A stretch of 64,000 nucleotides of DNA from Cymbidium sinense (lineage: Eukaryota > Streptophyta > Magnoliopsida > Asparagales > Orchidaceae): contig CM038221.1 of assembly GCA_021442155.1 (NCBI GenBank), positions 148,295,601 through 148,359,600 on the forward strand, written 5' to 3'. Within the stretch, counting starts at the first letter, position 1, and the number at the start of each line of letters is the position of its first letter. Both the position numbers and the translations under genes were made by a program. The notes beneath the pieces are model-generated. The model searched no databases. It was not told where the DNA came from and saw only the letters and a program-made list of their open reading frames with translations. This document shows, piece after piece, positions 25,013 to 36,755 of this stretch.

Positions 25013-27437
25013 AATTTGTTCAAAATTCACCGACCTCTTCGATGAAAAGAGTGTTTTTAAAGTGTCGGTGTAATTTTCAGAAGGCATATGCAATAGTATA
25101 TAAGAAACTACCCATAGATTTCATTCTCATTTGGTGAGAACTTTAGATCTGGTTCCATGTTTCCTATAGGCGCAAGCCCCTATAATTAATTACCCCTCCC
25201 AGTAAGTGAGAGAGAACTTTCGATTAAGGCTAGTCGTCAGATCGCAAAATGTGTAGTATATAATAGCAGCATGTAGAGTTTTAGAATTTAGATTATGAAA
25301 TTTATCATTATAACTTAAACCAGATGGTTGGGAGAATGATGACGTGCCCGATCTAGATCTCATGGTTTCGTCATCCCAAGTAGTCGCGGTCCCTAGTCTA
25401 CTTAGTCAGAGGAGGTAGTCGACCCAACCTGACAGAAGGATCCTCATCAGCAACACATGGGTTACGTCGTTCAAGAAATCCTTGTAAACCTAGGGTAGTA
25501 TTTATCTAAGGAGACAGGCTTAAGTCTACCTTAGTTGATAGAGGGCTATTTGCCCTATCAAGTATACCTTATGATTCACAACTCAAAAGACAAAGTCATT
25601 GAGGAGCATACGGGCTACGATAATGGGATCGGACTGGCCAAACCACCCGATCAAAGGACTCTGGTCGTAACTGATGCATCTGTGGAGCCTACTGGCCAAG
25701 CCATTCAATCAGAGGACATGAGCCACGTCCTTACTGACAAGAGATTAATTGAGAGTGAACATAGCAGAACACTTGATTTGACATTGGCTCCTTTGTGAGC
25801 TAGAGTTTTCTTAGTTTATCACCCCTGATAAACAGTTATGGAAGATGGATAGATTGAGTTTGATTTAAATTTTTAATGATAGAATTCTATTTAAGCAGTT
25901 TTAGATTGCTACTAAAAAATTGATTAATTAGAATATGTTTAAGAGCTTTAGATCCTGTCAACTCTGTTTTGCTGCTAATAGAGGATTAGATCTACTGTCA
26001 CTTAACAGAATTAGTTTCTCATATATTTCACTGATTTGAAGCTCTTGTTATCAATTTTTAGATTTTGTTAACCCGGACTCAGTCCTAAGACTAAACCGGA
26101 AAGCAACCCGCGCAACATCCTCAGACACTTGAATTTAAGTATTCAACATAGTGTCGGGGCACATGCGGGTGTATTTAAGACTTTATGTAGTGTTTGTTTC
26201 TTAATTTTGAGATTGATTTTAGATTTTCATTTAATTCTAATTGCTTTTTTCGAACATTAAAATTTGCACTTGTAATCTCTATGTCCAACACATGCGTGTT
26301 TATACTATATTTATCTAATCAGTGATTTAATTGATTTTAAAATTCATAATTAGAATGAAATCCCTTAATTTTTTATTAATGGAAGCCCTATGATTTTTAT
26401 AGATTTTGATTTATTATCTCTTTGTAGCGAAAGAGTTGCAACTAAAGAAGGCATTTTGATTTATTGTAGTTTAACACATTATTATGTTTACTTGTTGAGT
26501 TCTTGTAATTTTTGATTATGCTCAATTTATATCACTTTTGATAAGTGATTTCAATATTTGTTGCTTTAGCTACTCATGCTTATTACATAGCAAGTAATCA
26601 CCTCACATCTGCATAAGAGTTATTACACTCAATTTGGATTTATCCTTAGATTTTGAGTTTATTGCAAGTTTGTTATGAGTTTGTCATTAGTCCCCCCATC
26701 AATTCCAATTAAAGCTTGCTTAATTTTGAGAAATTTACAAGAAAAGGGAACTCACTTTACTGCTTCAATTTAAGTCATAGATAATTGCAATTAGAGTTTG
26801 GGAGTTTAATATTAGGCTCTCCCAAATTTTGTGAGTTTAATATTAGCTTCTCCCAAATTTTACTTAGATTTTAAATGAGTATTCTATTTTTTCAAAATTT
26901 TGCTTTAAAGGTATCCCCCTTTTTTCTTGTTTAACGCTTTTAGTTTAAAATTAACTGCCGATTTCCTTACTTAGCATTCTTAAATCAGCTCATTTCACTC
27001 TCCCTTTTTTTTTCTAAGTCAAAAGATTTAAGGCAATTTTAGCAGCCTCCGGCCATCCCCGCTGTGGTGGATCGTATTTTGGGTTACTCGATGCTCTTGT
27101 AGCGAGTGGTGTCTTGGGACACCATCACATTTTTCATCTCATCGCGCCCTCTTGAGCACAACGAGGTCTTTAGACCTGAAAAAAGATAAATACAATATAT
27201 ATTCATTCCTTTTTTTTTCTAAGTCTGGAAATTAAACGAAATTTTGGCAACATTTCATCTAGGGGAAGTGGCATCTAACAAGTAGTGGCTTACTGATGTA
27301 TTGGCTGTGGTGTCTTGCACAATCTCGTCTGAAAGCAAGGTTCTTCAAAAGAAAACACAACATCTATATATACATTCACATTCACAAATCTCATATGTTC
27401 TGACGCATTTTTCGACCGCAAGGCAAAGAAATTATAT

Positions 27438-27800
27438 GTGATTGAGAATGTAAAGATAAGGAGGCGACGTAGAAAATCAAAAGAAGAATTTGTCCATGAT
27501 GTTCTTCCGATTTTGGCAATGAAACGGGCTAAAGCGAGATGCGACCGAAAATCAAGGAAGAATTTACTTCTTAACGATGTTTCTTCTCGATTTGCGAAAA
27601 CGACGACTAAAGCGAGTGACGCTAAAAATCGGAAGAATTCGCTGGCGACGATGTTCCTCGACGGCGGCGCAATAAAAAGAGCTAAGGGTAACGCCAAAAA
27701 ATCGGAAGAATTCGTCACGACGATGTTCTTCCCAATTCTCATGGCTGTTCTAAAGCGAGGGTGCGACGCCGAAATCGAAAAGAATTCTTCTACTAACTTC
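27438..27800. repeat. GAAGAACATC minisatellite in the 5' LTR
   Basis: About five diverged units pair ATGTTCTTCC with ATCGGAAGAATTC. Because it is open on both strands it yields spurious ORFs (143 and 196 codons) that I do not annotate. Confidence 0.7.
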
Positions 27801-27879
27801 CCGTTTACGTGGAAAAGTAAATTGGATGTGTTCGAGCTTGTGGGAAGGATGCGCGAACGGCCAGAGTAGCTGGATTGCA

Positions 27880-28640
27880 AAGAACGGGTCGGAACAGCGG
27901 GGTGGTGGGCTGTTGGGAGGAGCTGTGGGCCTTGGGCTGGAGGGAAGGAGGCTGGTGGGCTGTAGGCAGGCAGCGGGCCGGTAGGCTGGGCTGAACTTGC
28001 CCGTGGGCTGGCTACAAACAGTGGGCCGGAGGTGGGCCAGAGACGGGTCGCGCGGTTTGCTTTGTGGAAACGGGAACAGGTCTGAAGGCTTGACGGGCCG
28101 GCGGCAGGTCAGTTGCAGCGACGGCGGGCTGGACGCAGAGCGAGCCGAAGCGTGGGATTGCTTGCGGGCTGCGGAGTGCGGGCCGCAGAAACGGGCTTTG
28201 CGGCAAATCGAAGGCGGGTCGGCGTGTTGTCGGTTTGCGGAACAGCGACACGGGTTCGCGGGCAGCGCGGAATGGGCACTGGGCCGGGTCGCGGGCACGC
28301 GGAACGAGCGCTGGACGACGGGTTCGTCGCGCGGGATGGCGCGGCAGGAGCGGCACGGCGGGCAGGTACGGGCTGCGGCGGGATCGCAAGACAGCGCGGG
28401 TCCCACTCGCACAGGGTCAGTGCCGACGGGCCGGTGGGCGAGACGCGCGGGTCGGTGCTACGCGCGGCAGGTCGGCGGGCTAGACGCACGGCGGGCCGGT
28501 GCGACGCGCGGTGGGATTGGCCGCGATTGCTGCGGAACTTCCGGCGGGATGCGGAGGCGGGAGAAAACGAGAGGGGGAGGAATTTTACCTTTGTTTCCGA
28601 TGGGAGAGAGAGGAAAGTGGGAGAGAATGAGAGAGAATGA
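27880..28640. other. GC-rich, G-skewed island within the LTR
   Basis: A sharply bounded block rich in GGGC, GCGGGC and GGCCGG runs sits in otherwise AT-rich DNA. ORFs up to 236 codons in several overlapping frames follow from the lack of AT-rich stops. Their arginine/glycine/alanine compositions match no protein I know. On the minus strand it lies just downstream of the pyrimidine-rich leader (about 28560-28650), so it would be a structured 5' leader. Confidence 0.7.
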
Positions 28641-29583
28641 GGGAGGAATGATGGGGGGAGTGGTTTCTATTTTTACAATTTTTTTTCTTTTTATTTTTAT
28701 TTTTTGATAGTTTTTTCAGAAAACTGAAAATAGGAGGGAAATGGGTGAACATGGGGTAATTTAGAAATTTTTATATTAATTTTAAATTAACTTAAATTAT
28801 TTTAATTTGGATTTTGCCTCGGTAAATACACGTAGTCAATATATATATTGATTTAGAACTCCATCGTTCAACGAATTGCGTCCGTTCCGATCGGAGCCGT
28901 TCGGTTCAGTTTGCCAAAATTGAAATAATTTCACTCAAAATGCTTTTTCGCCGATTTTCACAAAATTCATCCGAATTGAGTTTGAACAATCTTATTTGAT
29001 AGATTTCGGCGTTTCAAAGCCAATGGCGCAATCAATTTTATAAACGGAGGTCGTTTGACTTACATCGACGCCTCTTGACCTCGATATCGATGCGTTGCGC
29101 GACTCGCATTGGATTTTTATCAAATCGCAATATTTATATCGACCAATTTCAACGCTTTGAAAGTTACGTTCGTCGTCGATTTGAGTTGATTTGGTAATGT
29201 CCATATTCAAATCGCATTTACGTGCACTTCAAATCACTCAATATTTGAACAGACTTGTCCGAATTGAGCGTGGATAGTCTCATTTGATATATTTTGATGT
29301 TTTGAAGTTGTCGACATAATCAATTTTATGAATGGAGATTGTTTGGATATCATCAGCAACTTCGATGCGCACGCCATATTGATAGCTCGGCACTTAATCA
29401 ATTAGATTTTGCAATATCGATATTCTGATCGATTTCGATGTTCCGAACGCGATGGTGAAGTCTGTTCATCGATCGAAGGTCGTTTCGACCATTTTCAATG
29501 ACATCCAATGCATTTTGACCCGTTGCTCACCTCAAGTCCAATTGATTTAGCTTCTTGATTTATGACACATATGGAGGTCAACA

Positions 29584-29588
29584 ATGAA
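29584..29588. repeat. target-site duplication, right copy (ATGAA)
   Basis: Directly follows the LTR terminus at 29583 and matches 14762-14766 exactly. Confidence 0.92.
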
Positions 29589-30800
29589 AAAGTAAAGATC
29601 AAATGTTATGATTGCAAAAAAAAAAATATGATCATTATGCTTTAGATTGTTGGTATGAAAGATTTCAATTAAGTTAATAAATATTTGAATTTTATAAATA
29701 ACCAAAGAAGATTTCATTCTCTTATTAGAATGTGAAGAAGAAGAAATTAATGAACAATCTATATAATATTTATACACCAGAACAATCATGCCTATGTGCA
29801 GCTACAAAAAAAAAAGTTTATGGTCCTAACTAGATGAATTTGCATATAAAAAGTCTCTTTTGGTGATTCTTCCAAGGCATGGGTAACAGGTAAAAGTAAT
29901 AATCTCACATATTGGAAAGATAAATGTTCCCAATTTATTTCCAATGTTTATTCTATGGCAAGTATTTGGTGTTTAGAAAAATTGTTGGACAAATATTACA
30001 ATATTCATATGAAGTAGAAAAGTATATATTTAAGAGGCTAAAATGATAAGTTATTTGTTCATGTAAAATGCCAAATAGTCTTTTATTCTCATTATTTATC
30101 AAGTATGTTAATCTACTTATGTCAAATATTATTCTTGATTATGATATTTGAGATTAGGCATCTTCATTTTAATGATCTCCAACAAGTACCGGCAATCAAA
30201 CACATGAGAACTATATTGTCTCATATAAATTCTCCAAAATAATTATATGAACAGTGTGTTATTATTAAGCATGTGAGGAGAAACTTCACATAAGAGGCAT
30301 CATGATATGCAACAAAACTATTGCAGTTCAACAAAACCAATATTTATAGACTCATAACTTTAATATTAATAGGAGAAAACTTTTCATTTCTAAATTTTAT
30401 TGATAATTATATCAGAAAAACTTTGGCATACCTCAAAATAAAAAATTAGAAGCATTTCGCTTGTTCTAAAGCAATGGTGGAGAATCAAAGTTGCTAAGAA
30501 ATCATGGAGGAGAGTTTACATCCAGAATTTAAATATTATTGCAAGGAGAAGGACATTAGATGACATTTGGTAGCACTATATTCAACATAAAACTGACAAT
30601 GCTAAAGAAAGATTGAACTACTCTTGATATGATGTACATTCAAAGGCTTATAAGCTCTTTAATCTAATAAAAAGGACATTGCATGTAAGGAGAGATATTG
30701 AGTTTCAAGAAGATGGATCATGTTATAAAGAAAATAATAAAGAGGCCAATCAATTTGAAGAATAAGATTAAGCAAGAATTGAGAAAGATCCCAAGCTGTC
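29584..30800 (+). pseudogene. Ty1/copia pol remnant, 3' part
   Basis: It continues the gag remnant at 14346-14766. At 29603-29650 a CCHC zinc knuckle is readable as CYDCKK then YDHYALDC, with a slipped A-run in between. Next come the protease-side sequence DSSKAWVTGKSN (about 29860-29910), VGQILQYSYEVE (about 29980-30020), a pre-integrase block (HFNDLQQVPAIKHMRT, then CVIIKHVRRNF, about 30165-30300) and, after loss of most of the integrase, SKAYKLFNLIKRTLHVRRDI (about 30640-30700), which precedes RT in copia elements. Many stops. The right LTR was not found. Confidence 0.75.
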
Positions 30801-31787
30801 ATCTTCTCTTACAAGTTTGGGTGGGTGCTATAAGAAAATATAACAATTTTTTAAAAAAATTATGAACTTTTATGATTGATAATTTTCAGCAAGAATTTAT
30901 TGGTTATGAAATTTTCTTAAATTATGATTGTAAATTTTATCGACAATATTTAAATAAATAGTTTACCAAAAATGATAAGTTTTTAGCATAATATCTTCCA
31001 TTAACTAACTTATTTCAAGAAAATTATGTCTTTTGATAATTCGCTTATTTCTTGAATAAGTTTTGAAGCCAAATGACTTTTACTCATTTTCTTACCATTT
31101 AAAATTTTAAGGTTCTATTTACCCTCCATGATGCCAATGGCTCTTATCTCCACTAATAAGTCTTTGTTCTCTCACCTTATTTATCATTCATATTTTATCT
31201 TATGCTTTTTTATTCTTTTTATTTATCTTCATTTACAAATAAATTATTATTCTTCCTCCACTAAGCTTCCTAGATCATCACAAGCACATCAGGTATCCTC
31301 ACCTCTAAATCTACACTCTCAAGGTATCTCTTATTTGTATTTTTTTTTTTTTTTGACTAATAGTCTTTCTTATCTTATCATAGCATTTAGATTTTTAGGA
31401 TTAATTTTTTTTAATCTTTATGGCTTATTAAAAATTATTATTTTTGGGTTAATACAAAAATTTGATATTTTTCATAAATTCATTTAAGTGAATATGGTTG
31501 AATCATAATTAAATAGGACTTATTAACAATATTATTAATTCAAAGGTGTTATGGATAATATTCTCTATAACTTCTTAATATCTTCTAATTATAGAGCATG
31601 GATGTTATAATTCAACTTTCGTGGATGTATAATAGAATTCTTCTCTAATGAAAGTGACTTATTAATTAAATTTCTTTGTAGATTTAGATTATTTATTTCT
31701 ATTGCATGTCAATATTACATATTCATTATAAAGAAACACTTAGGTGAATATAGTCAAGCACAAGAAACAAGTCTTTTAACATACAGC
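30801..31787. other. AT-rich flank with one small ORF
   Basis: The only notable item is an ORF at 31128-31487. The rest is AT-rich with no recognised element, and runs into the gap. Confidence 0.5.
31128..31487 (+). CDS. small ORF with an N-terminal hydrophobic segment, unidentified
   Basis: 119 codons. Residues about 15-36 are strongly hydrophobic (YFILCFFILFIYLHLQI), like a signal anchor, followed by SSSTKLPRSSQAHQVSS. The second half is again hydrophobic and may be intron: CAAGGTATCTC at about 31320 could be a 5' splice site, which would make this a first exon of a small secreted or membrane protein. I recognise no family. In such AT-rich DNA it may be a chance ORF. Confidence 0.2.
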   Translation: MMPMALISTNKSLFSHLIYHSYFILCFFILFIYLHLQINYYSSSTKLPRSSQAHQVSSPLNLHSQGISYLYFFFFLTNSLSYLIIAFRFLGLIFFNLYGLLKIIIFGLIQKFDIFHKFI

Positions 31788-31887
31788 NNNNNNNNNNNNN
31801 NNNNNNNNNNNNNNNNNNNNNNNNNNNNNNNNNNNNNNNNNNNNNNNNNNNNNNNNNNNNNNNNNNNNNNNNNNNNNNNNNNNNNNN
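31788..31887. other. assembly gap (100 N)
   Basis: A run of exactly 100 N, a common convention for a gap of unknown size. Features on either side should not be assumed adjacent. Confidence 0.99.
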
Positions 31888-32089
31888 TTTAAAGATTATC
31901 ATTGGCTAGATTTAAGTTAAATCTATCCTGAATCTCAATCAAATCCAGAACCCATCTAAGTTTCTCTACCGCCTCCCTTTTCCATTTATTGTATAGAGCC
32001 CAAGGAGATAATGGGCCAAGAGGATTTCAAGTTGAGCAACCCATTACAAGAATTCATCCAATCTAGAACTTTGGGTAAAATATGGAGGA

Positions 32090-35000
32090 GATAAGGCAAA
32101 GTTCTATAGTATTTAGAACTATAGTTCTTGTTGTTTGGCATAGTGTAAACTAAATCCTACTCAAATCCTGTATGCAGTGCATTTGGCATGACGAGCGAAA
32201 CCCGTACGCAGTCTTTGTAACACGACGGGAAAACTTCGTAGCGACACTCACGACGTGATGGGAAAAATTACATGATCTTTTTTTTGCAGGTAACCTATGC
32301 ACATTCTTTATAGCATGGTAGAGAAAATGAAGACTTAGGCCATGGTTTATACCTCTCATACGTGCTCTTTGTAATGCGGTGAGTAGGCCCAGACTCAAGT
32401 AGCCTATCGGGATGACGTGAGGTCACAAAATTAGAAATGACATGGGACCCAATAGCTTGCATATGAGTAATAATAGAATTCAAATGAAGCTTATAAAGAA
32501 AATAATGTATAATAAACTTGAAAGATCATCTTTAAACAAAGATTAAAGGCAAATCTGGATCACAAAGGACTTGGAAAATCACCTACAAATAAGAACATAA
32601 TCAGATAGCCAATGAGTATACTCATGATTATTAAATGTACAATTGGACTCCGAAAAAATAGGTGAAATCCCAGAAGAACTCGAATGAGATTTACAATAAG
32701 TTTGAATGCTTGCTAAAAGATACAAGTGAAAACCTCCAACAAATATTTGTGCTATCTTATAGGCTGAATGAAGTGGAGAATGAAGAATAAAATTAATCAT
32801 AAGTAGAACCTATACAGTACATATAAAGGATTTGAAAGCTCATTATTAAACATAAGTAATATTCATAGAAGACTTTGATATGATATGCAAAGACTTATAT
32901 GAAATGCGATGATGTCTGGATGAATATGAATAAAACTTTACGAGGATTCAAATAATATTATATATTAAAAGATCTAGATTGATTCAAACTCAAAATAAAT
33001 GACTATGAAAGATTCAATAGCTTACTCATAAGCATAACTTGATGACTTGTCGATAGTCATGAATGCTACACTTTCAAGGTTTATCTGAGTTTGCATTTCA
33101 ATGTAAAACTAAAATCATGGAAAATTTGTTAGTGTCATGTTTAAAAAAAGAAAGAAGAAATCGAATGAGATTCATAAGAGACCTATGGCGGAGCTAAGTA
33201 ACATGTTGGCAAGCATAACTAAAGTTCCTTAAAGAATGATTGGATTATGTTGTATCTTATGCAACAATGATTTATGGTGGATCCAAGTAGTTTGTCGATG
33301 AGCATAGCCAAGACTTTTAGATGTGCACATACATCATGTTTTATAACTCATATTACACAATAAAAAAATAGTTTAGAAATTTTAAATGAGACTCACAATA
33401 AATTAACAGCTCGTCAATAAATTTGGGTGCACCTCCTATAATATCTCACTTTAAATGATATAAAGAAAAATTCAGTTAAACATACAATTGGATCATAGGA
33501 AGCTTTTAACAACCTTGAAAGCTAGCAAGCTGATATAAAAGAGAGTTGAACAGGAGTTGCAAGACGTTTGCAGCAAACTCAATTGTTCTTTCTTGAGTGT
33601 GAGCTAAATAACTATCTTGCTTACATTTAACTCATTAATAATTTTAATGCAAGAAAGAATGCAATGATTTGAATTGCAATATAAGTCTAAAATAACAACA
33701 CCAATCGGATTTGACATTGTATGAATATAAGGCGTTAATTTCAGTTCTAAATAAACCTCACATGCTTCATAAGGTATTTATTAAATTTAATTTGGATATT
33801 TTTAAAAGTCATATAAATATCAGATGAATTTAACTTGATATGCATGTATCATAAGATAAACTCCTAATTTAGTTCAAGTATTCCAAAATTCCTATCAAAT
33901 CATTGATATCAAAATATATTAAATTATTTAAAAGTTCATATGAACACTTGAATTGAAAGAAAAAACCTGCATGGGCCCCAACACTACATTGAATGCTTAA
34001 ACTTAGTGTTTGAGGAAGCTGTGCGGGTTGATTCCTGGCTTGGTCTTAGGACCGGGTCTAGGTTAACAAAACCTAAAAATCCAAATATGATATTATAAAA
34101 AATTTAATTTAATAAAATTTGAGAACCTAATTATGTCATACAATTATAAAAATAAATAAACTCATTGACATGGCTTCTCAAGTTCAAGCTCCCAAGTGAA
34201 AAGTCTCAAACCTGATCTTCTACGCTCAAGCTAGAGTTGATAAGGTTTAGATAATTATAAATCTTGAGAATTTAGATCCGATCCTTTGTAGAAAAGAGGC
34301 AGAGTTGACATGATTTATTAGCCAACAATAGTCATGTGATCAAAAGGCTATAACTACTAAGGTTTAATGATTAATCTTTATATATTGAAATTCAAATCAA
34401 TTATAAAATAATCAAATATTTAAATTTAAAAATATAAATTAAATGAAATTAATTATTTAAATTTAAAGTAAAATCCATCTACCCATCCACAATCATTTGT
34501 CGAGGGTGATAAATTAAAAAAAAATTTTGCTCACAAAGAGCTAATATCAAATCTAATACATAACTTTTTTCATGCTCAAATAATCTTAAGCTCGTAAGGA
34601 CGTGGCACATCTCCTCTATCCGTGTAGTTTTCCCCAAAATGACATCATATAAATGACGGTTATGATTAGAGCCCTCTGACCGAGTGACTTGTCACAAAAT
34701 GATACCACTAAATTACAATATGTCAGAAATTAATGTTCCCCATGGCTTTGTTCTTTGAGCTGTGAACTATAGAATGTATTTGATTTGGGAAAAAATTTTA
34801 TAAAGGTTGACTTGTATTTGTCCCCTGACAAACTCCACCCTAAGTCTTTCCCTTGTAACGTAACCATGGTCATACAAGGATCCTTAATCGTTTGACACTC
34901 CTGACAGTAGACTAGGGATCACGATAGCCCGGGATGATAAGACTATGGGATCTTGATCAGGCGTGTCATCATTCCTAACCATCGACTTTATGTTAAATAA

Positions 35001-35285
35001 TGATGAATTACATGAACCTAAATTTCATAGCTACATCGCTACTACACACGTGTTTACTAACACTAACCTTAATCGAAAGTTCTCTTTCATTATTGGGAGG
35101 GGTAATTAACTATAGGTGCTTGCACCTATAGGAAACCTGAAACCAGATCTAAAGTCCTCACAAAATGAAGGTGAAATCTTTGAGTAGTGTCTTATCTACT
35201 ATTTCATCTGCCTTCTAAAAATTTAACTGACATTAAATCATACTCTCTTCATTAAGAGGCCGGTGGTAAATTTTTAGAGCCCACA
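32090..35285 (+). mobile_element. truncated giant LTR copy D (plus orientation)
   Basis: The clear part is 33960-35285: GGGCCCCAACACTACATTGAA, a GGTCTTAGGACCGGGTCTAG block, CATAAATGACGG, TAATTAACTATAGGTGCTTG and AGGAAACCTGAAACCAGATC, closing with AGAGCCCACA at 35285. The order and ends match LTR copies A and C. From 32090 to 33960 the sequence is weakly similar to the central LTR and assignment is less sure. The U3 side is missing, lost in or left of the gap. Confidence 0.65.
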
Positions 35286-36300
35286 ACTTGTTCATCGTTG
35301 CTATATTTTTTAGAATAAGACACTTTGATGCACATATTCTAGTTGTGCTTTAAATAATGTGAGTAAATTTATCACATATATGTTAAATTGATAGTGTAGA
35401 TGACAGGGTAGAATCAAGCACAATTGAGCCTCAATTTTTAATTTCTCTTACATAGGTATTCAAAATTTACCAGCACACACACACACACACAACTAAAAAA
35501 TTTTTTTGTCCTTTTGTCATAACATATAAATTTGACTCCCATGAAACTTATGGTTGATTCCACCCCTCTACCTAGACTATCTGTCAATAATGATAAGTAT
35601 TTAGCCATATTTTATAAAATTATGGTTGAAATTATATATATATATATATATATGAAGTGTGATCAAAGATAGTATATTAATCACAATTTTAACCAATATG
35701 TGACTAAAACTTAATGTTTAGGCACCTCAATTTTCTTGTAGTGCTAATTTTGTCATTTGTGTAAGCATCCTAGAACAATACTTTATTTTTTTTTTCTAAA
35801 GCATAGAAATTTTCAATCATGAGAAAAAAATTACAGGAGCATGATGCACATGCTTAGGTCAAATTATCATTAAAAGAACTATTATGTTAAAATCAAAGAC
35901 AACACCCTAATGAAAATCCAAGAGATTGGGCCTTTGAGCATTAAAGAAACTAAAATATACCAAAATGAATTTATCTATCCAACCTATGAGATATTTGCTT
36001 TCAATAAATTGGTGTGAGGGATCAATCATAGGCAAGGGTCAACATCCTAATCAGGGTTTTTATAGTTATAAAATTCATATGCTTATGACCTAATAAATTT
36101 AGGCATTTTGACATAGGTATTTTAACGACTAACCTTTACTTTGAGGAAACCCACCTTTTGGAAGAAGATTTCATTGCAGGATCATCTTTATCAAAGCTTC
36201 TCCTAACTTTCATTTTATTTTGGTATGTTTTAACATTCTATATCATTTCTCATTAGTAAGATTATACTTTAAACCTAAGCTATTTTGTAAGAATCATATG
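35286..36300. other. AT-rich sequence with short microsatellites, no genes seen
   Basis: Contains (CA)n at about 35473-35490 and (AT)n at about 35633-35655. No coding similarity recognised. Confidence 0.6.
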
Positions 36301-36309
36301 CTCCTCAAT

Positions 36310-36755
36310 ATTGATAAATTTTGCGCTTTATGGTGTAAGCCCTCCATAATCAATAAAAGGTTTTTAGAAAGAAAATGTTTAAAATGGTTCAAAAAGTTCC
36401 CCCATAGTGATTGTTGCCCCATGTTCATGTCATTACAAGTGACTTCATGGGTAACCCTCTTGAAATTATGACAAAAGTCGCATAGTGATTCCCCTTTATT
36501 CTTTTAAATATAGAACCAAGAATAAGAGTTCTTAGCCAATCTCTTCATTGCTACAAAATGTGAGCAAAAGAGTAGGAGAAAGCCTCGATACAGACAATAT
36601 TAAAGGGATGTAAGAAGTTGAACAATATATGTGTAAAACCTTTAAGAGTGTTGATGAGAATGAGACATGTAATAGTGTCATAAAATTTATACAAGAACAT
36701 CACACTCTTGTAATTATATGCATCATTGTCAAGATTAGTGGTCCCTTTTAAGATT
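36310..36755 (-). pseudogene. Ty3/gypsy gag (retrotransposon gag domain) fragment
   Basis: The minus strand reads NYKSVMFLYKFYDTITCLIL then INTLKGFTHILFNFLHP, FSYSFAHIL, KRIKGNHYATF and, after a frame change, DMNMGQQSLWGNF. This follows the usual gag order: Y+..M.L...D...CR.F...L+G.A..WF..LPP, then S....LA..F...F, then S+..L...+.GE+SLR.+. Stops and at least two frame changes break it. It lies alone with no linked pol or LTR, so it is an orphan fragment or part of a deleted element. Confidence 0.7.

Larger units (their letters stand above)
14767..29583 (-). mobile_element. complete Tat-lineage Ty3/gypsy LTR retrotransposon (14.8 kb, defective)
   Basis: Both LTRs (25017-29583 as 5' LTR and 14767-19392 as 3' LTR, 4567 and 4626 bp) end in the family's TG...CA termini, and a 5-bp duplication ATGAA flanks the whole. 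Order on the minus strand: 5' LTR, degenerate primer binding site, 1.5 kb with no recognised domain, end of the RT-associated RNase H, second (archaeal-type) RNase H, integrase, repeat-rich 3' region, polypurine tract, 3' LTR. The second RNase H ahead of integrase is diagnostic of the Tat lineage (Tat/Ogre/Retand). The internal region is only 5.6 kb. Gag, protease and RT core are not recognisable and all frames are broken, so it needed helper proteins. It is inserted within a copia gag gene. Confidence 0.92.
25017..29583 (-). repeat. 5' LTR of the Tat-type element
   Basis: It aligns end to end with 14767-19392, from TGTTGACCTCC (29583 on the minus strand) to the U5-side end at 25017, where the terminus has mutated. 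It lacks the long (AT)n tract and has a GC-rich centre about 190 bp longer (27880-28640). The LTR copies differ by scattered substitutions and indels, so the insertion is not recent. Confidence 0.92.

Noticed and set aside
27290..27880. 196-codon minus-strand ORF and 143-codon plus-strand ORF
   Set aside because: Both follow from the GAAGAACATC minisatellite, open in both directions. The same region is broken in the other LTR.
27997..28707. Overlapping long ORFs (up to 236 codons) on both strands
   Set aside because: They lie in the GC-rich LTR island where stops are rare. All frames are open together and the compositions are arginine/glycine/alanine-rich without motifs.
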